Shown piece by piece: positions 5,790-8,459 of a stretch of 8,459 nt of DNA. The DNA is from JBDSTZ01 sp039927975. Lineage in GTDB: Bacteria; Pseudomonadota; Gammaproteobacteria; Burkholderiales; Burkholderiaceae_D. A program made the translations under genes and the position numbers. The DNA lies in assembly GCA_039927975.1 (NCBI GenBank), contig JBDSTZ010000009.1, forward strand, positions 1 to 8,459. Direction: 5' to 3'. The first letter of the stretch is position 1; each line of letters starts with the position of its first letter. The notes under the pieces are model-generated. The model was not told the origin of the DNA. It made no database searches and worked only from the letters and a program-made list of their open reading frames with translations.

Positions 5790-6284
5790 ATGACACACTA
5801 TCAGCACAGCATCAACATCGCCGCAAGCCCTGCGGCGGTCTACGCCGCCCTGACCACGCTCGACGGCCTGCAAGGCTGGTGGTCGCAGGATAGCGACGGT
5901 TCCAGCGCGGTCGGCGACACCCTTCATTTCCGCTTCGGCGCGTGCTCGAAAGACATGCTGGTCGAACGGCTCGACGCCGGCCGAGAGGTGCGCTGGCGTT
6001 GCACGCGCGCTGTGATCATCGCCGAATCGGTGAGCAAGCCCGACGAATGGGTCGGCACCGAGCCGGTGTTTCGTTTGAGCGCGGACGGGCAGGGTGGCAC
6101 GCGGCTCGATTTCGAGCACCTGGGCCTGGCGCCCACGCTGCAATGCTTCAATCTGTGCGTGAAAGGCTGGGAGCATTTCCTCGCCAGCCTCAAACAATAT
6201 GTGGAAACCGGTGAGGGCACGCCGTATATACTGGTGCCTCCGCCACCGAGCACCCCGGCCATTGAAAGGAAGCAGGCAGCATGA
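5790..6284 (+). CDS. SRPBCC (AHSA1-like) domain protein, first copy
   Basis: A 164-aa START/Bet v1-fold protein of the SRPBCC superfamily (AHSA1/polyketide-cyclase-like). Such proteins form a hydrophobic pocket for small ligands; the ligand here is unknown. Typical features are an N-terminal strand with I-x-A-S-P-A-A-V-Y-A-A-L, then L-x-G-W-W (residues about 25-35), GDTLHFRFG, the V-G-T-E-P-x-F-x-L strand, and a long C-terminal helix CVKGWEHFLASLKQY. The tail after residue about 150 is proline-rich and probably disordered. ATG 5790 is chosen over the in-frame ATG at 5766 because GGAGAGG (5779-5785) directly precedes it and because 5766 lies inside operator O2. Its stop overlaps the next start as ATGA (6281-6284), so the two genes are translationally coupled. 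No signal peptide: cytoplasmic. Confidence 0.9.
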   Translation: MTHYQHSINIAASPAAVYAALTTLDGLQGWWSQDSDGSSAVGDTLHFRFGACSKDMLVERLDAGREVRWRCTRAVIIAESVSKPDEWVGTEPVFRLSADGQGGTRLDFEHLGLAPTLQCFNLCVKGWEHFLASLKQYVETGEGTPYILVPPPPSTPAIERKQAA

Positions 6285-6748
6285 GCACCGTATCAGACAC
6301 CGACCGCGTCGAACGCAGCATCCTTATCAATGGCTCGCGCGAACGCGTGTGGGACGCGCTCACCGACGCCGCGCAGTTCGGCGCCTGGTTCGGCGCCGAT
6401 CTCACCGGCCAGGAGTTCGCGCCCGGCAAGCAAGTGCGCGGCAAGATGACCATGCCCGGCTGCGAGCACATCACCTTCGACGCCCTGGTCGAACGCGTCG
6501 AACCGCGCACCGTGCTGACCTTTCGCTGGCATCCGTACGCGGTGGACCCGGCTGTCGATTACTCTGGCGAGCAGCGCACCCTGGTGACCTTCACCCTCAA
6601 GGATGCGCCGGGCAATGGCATCTTGCTGACCGTGGTCGAGTCCGGTTTCGACCAGGTGCCCGCGCATCGCCGCGCCGAAGCGTTCCAGCTGCACGGCGAA
6701 GGCTGGGATTTCCAGCTGAAAAACATCGCGCGCCATGTCGGCGAGTAG
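6281..6748 (+). CDS. SRPBCC (AHSA1-like) domain protein, second copy
   Basis: A 155-aa protein of the same fold as its upstream neighbour but of a different subgroup, closer to those usually paired with ArsR regulators. Recognisable parts are VERSILINGSRERVWDAL at the N-terminus, FGAWFGADL (about 33-41), the G-x-x-V-R-G-K-M strand, V-x-P-x-T-V-L-T-F-R-W-H-P strand (about 76-88), a V-x-F-T-L strand, and the C-terminal helix GEGWDFQLKNIARHV. The ATG overlaps the previous stop by 4 bp; AAGGA (6266-6270) and AGCAGG (6271-6275, with the last G at 6275) provide ribosome-binding sequence. Ligand and role are unknown; cytoplasmic. That the two SRPBCC genes share a transcript but differ clearly in sequence argues for distinct ligands or a heteromer rather than a recent duplication. 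Confidence 0.9.
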   Translation: MSTVSDTDRVERSILINGSRERVWDALTDAAQFGAWFGADLTGQEFAPGKQVRGKMTMPGCEHITFDALVERVEPRTVLTFRWHPYAVDPAVDYSGEQRTLVTFTLKDAPGNGILLTVVESGFDQVPAHRRAEAFQLHGEGWDFQLKNIARHVGE

Positions 6749-6758
6749 ACAGGCGACG

Positions 6759-7103
6759 ATGGATGCGGGGCCGGCCGGCGCGTCGGGAGACACGCTGGCC
6801 GACGTGTTTGCCGCGCTGGGCGACCCGACGCGCTTGAAGCTCGTGAGCGAGCTCAGCGGCGGCGGCGCGTTTTCCATTTCCCAGCTGACGCAGACCACCG
6901 CGATCAGCCGGCAGGGCGTGACCAAGCACTTGACTGTGTTGGCCGATGCCGGCGTGGTGCGCGATGTGAAGATCGGCCGCGAGCGGCTGTGGCAGCTTGA
7001 ACCGACCAGCATTGACGCAGCCCGGCGCTCGCTCGAATCGATTGGGCGTGAATGGGAGCAGGCGCTGTCGCGCATTAAGAGCTTTGTCGAGAAGAACGAT
7101 TAG
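6759..7103 (+). CDS. ArsR-family winged-helix repressor
   Basis: A 114-aa winged helix-turn-helix protein of the ArsR/SmtB fold. It begins with the family hallmark ADVFAALGDPTRLKLVSEL (residues 14-32), then helix SISQLTQTT, recognition helix SRQGVTKHLTVLADAGVV (50-67), the wing VKIGRERLWQL (70-80) and a C-terminal dimerisation helix. It contains no cysteine, so it lacks the ELCVCDL-type metal site and is unlikely to sense arsenic or other thiophilic metals. As the last gene of the SRPBCC operon, it probably represses the promoter at 5712-5774 and may respond to a ligand linked to the SRPBCC proteins (inference). ATG 6759 is chosen because AGG at 6751-6753 precedes it; ATG 6735 is in frame, would overlap the second SRPBCC gene by 14 bp and has no Shine-Dalgarno. 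Confidence 0.9.
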   Translation: MDAGPAGASGDTLADVFAALGDPTRLKLVSELSGGGAFSISQLTQTTAISRQGVTKHLTVLADAGVVRDVKIGRERLWQLEPTSIDAARRSLESIGREWEQALSRIKSFVEKND

Positions 7104-7109
7104 CGCGCC

Positions 7110-7231
7110 GATTGCGCTCCTACTTCGTCTTCCCGCGCAGATCGCGCTCAGACTTCGTCGTTCCCGCCCAGACGGGACCGATTAGCACACCAATCCCGGC
7201 CCGTTTTCGTCATTCCCGCGCAGGCGGGAAT
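7110..7231. repeat. Tandem extragenic repeats ending in dRS3-like palindrome
   Basis: Three related units share TTCGTC(A/G)TTCCCGC(G/C)CAG: 7110-7140, 7140-7171 and 7180-7223. The first two are 31-32-nt direct repeats (GAT-T/C-GCGCTC...ACTTCGTC...); the third carries about 12 extra bases. The last copy is completed by its right arm: ATTCCCGC-GCAG-GCGGGAAT (7212-7231), an 8-bp perfect stem that fits the dRS3 form ATTCCC-N8-GGGAAT known from Neisseria and seen widely in proteobacterial intergenic DNA. The second copy has a degenerate arm (CGGGAC); the first has lost it. The block lies between converging genes and may serve as a bidirectional transcription end. Confidence 0.75.
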
Positions 7232-7349
7232 CCGGTGCTGTCGCTTAGGCGAGAAGGCAATTCCGGAAGGCGTCCAGCCGACCGCCAACATTCATCTCAA
7301 GTGTCATGGGGAACTTGCACGTGAGCAAAGGCCCCAACTCGGACTCGGC

Positions 7350-8459
7350 TTATCGACGTATCGCGCACGCCTTCAAGCGCTCAATCGGCACCGCGTCGCC
7401 CATCGCGCCGTATCCGGCCGGCGACAGGTGCAGATGATCGCCGGAATCGAAGCGCGCCTGCAAGCGCTCGGGCGCCGCCGGATCGCGCACGGCGGCGTCG
7501 AAATCGGCCACCCCATCGATATCGGCCGAATCGCGCAACCACTGGTTCAGCGTCTGGCGGTCGGCCTCGTTGGCCGCGTCGGGTTTGTACAGCGTGCTGC
7601 CGCCATACGGCGTCAGGGTGCCGGCCAGCACGCACACGCCACGCGCATGCGCCTGCGCGATCATCTGGCGCCAGCCGGCCTGCAGGTTGCCCAGCATCGC
7701 GGCGCGCGACTGCGCCGTTTCCGCGCCGCCCTTGTGCAGCCGACCCAGATCGTTCACCCCGATCAGGATCAGGGTATGCGTTACGCCAGCGCGTCCAAGC
7801 ACGTCGCGCTCGAAGCGCTCGAGCAGTTTCTGGCCAAGATCGTCGCGCAGCATCTGGTTGCCGCCGATGCTGGCATTGATCACGCCGATGGCCGGCGCGC
7901 CCGGCTGGCGCTTCAGGCGCCGCGCCAGGTAGTCGGTCCAGCGCTCGTTCTGGTCGTCCGTCGATCCCGAGCCGTCGGTAATCGAATCGCCGATCGCCAC
8001 CAGCACCGGCGCGGCGGCGACGGGTGCGACCTCGACGGCGCCGATATGGAACCAGGACGTCATCCTGCGCGCGCCGTCCAGCGTCGCGCGGCCGGTCTGG
8101 TCGCCGGCGGCAATGTACTGGCTGGCATGGGCGGCGACGTGCGCGCTCTGCACGGCCGGACCACTGTCGACGTACAGCGAGACGGTGACGTCGTCGCCGC
8201 CGGCAAAATCGCCGTCGAGCGGGTCGCTGTAGAGCTCGGTGCCGGGGGCGACGCTCACCTTGCTCGCGCCGCTGAAACGCAAGGTATGGAACGGTCGTGT
8301 GCCGCCGGCCCCGTCCCGGTCGGCCAGGCGCAGAGTGGCGGCGCCGATCACTAGCGGCTCCTTGCCGTACAGATTGCTCAAGCGTACCCGCAAGGCCTTG
8401 CCGCCCAGCGACAGGCGCATGGTCTGACGCAGCGTGACTTGCTTGTAGGCGTCGGCGGG
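7350..8459 (-). CDS. SGNH/GDSL hydrolase (esterase), 5'-truncated
   Basis: The frame is open to the right edge (reading PADAYKQVTLRQT before the Met at 8420), so the N-terminus and any signal peptide are outside the window; 369 residues are visible. Counting from the Met at 8420, an N-terminal beta-rich domain (1-125, starting LGGKALRVRLSN) precedes a catalytic SGNH domain: block I GDSITDG with nucleophile S146, block II INASIGGNQ, block III GVNDLG with N223, and block V DHLHLSP with D328 and H331. All four catalytic blocks are intact. The R-Q/S-L-G-G-x-x-x-R-V-R-L-S-N opening is typical of a two-domain esterase group often exported and acting on acylated or acetylated substrates; the real substrate cannot be told. 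It converges on the ArsR operon, with the stop (TAA) at 7350-7352. Confidence 0.92.
   Translation of the reverse strand, partial: PADAYKQVTLRQTMRLSLGGKALRVRLSNLYGKEPLVIGAATLRLADRDGAGGTRPFHTLRFSGASKVSVAPGTELYSDPLDGDFAGGDDVTVSLYVDSGPAVQSAHVAAHASQYIAAGDQTGRATLDGARRMTSWFHIGAVEVAPVAAAPVLVAIGDSITDGSGSTDDQNERWTDYLARRLKRQPGAPAIGVINASIGGNQMLRDDLGQKLLERFERDVLGRAGVTHTLILIGVNDLGRLHKGGAETAQSRAAMLGNLQAGWRQMIAQAHARGVCVLAGTLTPYGGSTLYKPDAANEADRQTLNQWLRDSADIDGVADFDAAVRDPAAPERLQARFDSGDHLHLSPAGYGAMGDAVPIERLKACAIRR

Noticed and set aside
7428..8354. A 308-codon plus-strand frame opposite the SGNH hydrolase
   Set aside because: Antisense to a gene with all four SGNH blocks intact; the translation is Arg/Ala/His-rich with no domain motif.

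Overview
The window is GC-rich, densely coded DNA from a Gram-negative bacterium. The gene types, the secreted GH3 enzyme, the type VI secretion amidase effector, the ArsR/SRPBCC operon and the dRS3-like extragenic palindromes suggest a betaproteobacterium, most likely in the Oxalobacteraceae (Massilia/Duganella/Janthinobacterium type). The taxonomic guess is inference; no rRNA or other marker gene is present.

Layout. 1-465: 3' part of a DUF4337 membrane protein, cut by the left edge. 466-616: intergenic, with a tandem pair of AT-rich boxes that may control the next gene. 617-3265: exported glycoside hydrolase family 3 enzyme with an inserted PA14 domain and a C-terminal Fn3-like domain. 3266-3531: intergenic with GC hairpins. 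3532-3834: 100-aa membrane protein of unknown function. 3835-4283: no convincing protein gene, but it holds a well-formed hairpin, a CU-rich linker and a textbook Rho-independent terminator (together a candidate small RNA), followed by a strong sigma70-type promoter. 4284-4955: Tae4-family amidase effector. 4952-5641: WG-repeat-like, cysteine-rich lipoprotein whose GTG start overlaps the tae4 stop. 5642-5789: promoter with two palindromic operators. 5790-7103: operon of two SRPBCC (AHSA1-like) proteins and an ArsR-family repressor. 7104-7349: tandem extragenic repeats ending in a dRS3-like palindrome. 7350-8459 (minus strand): SGNH/GDSL hydrolase, cut by the right edge.

How the parts may work together. 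The Tae4 gene and the lipoprotein gene form a translationally coupled pair. Tae4 enzymes cut peptidoglycan peptides in the periplasm, and the partner gene encodes a protein predicted to sit in that compartment, but it does not look like the usual small Tai4 immunity protein. It is therefore a candidate for a different kind of immunity or accessory protein. No VgrG, Hcp, PAAR or structural T6SS gene is visible, so this looks like an orphan effector island. The SRPBCC-SRPBCC-ArsR operon looks autoregulated: one operator overlaps the -35 box and a second lies just after the expected transcription start. The candidate small RNA has 13 nt of perfect complementarity to the ribosome-binding site and first two start-codon bases of the first SRPBCC gene, which would link the two regions if real.

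The most interesting items are the effector/lipoprotein pair and the candidate small RNA. Both are inferences from sequence alone.
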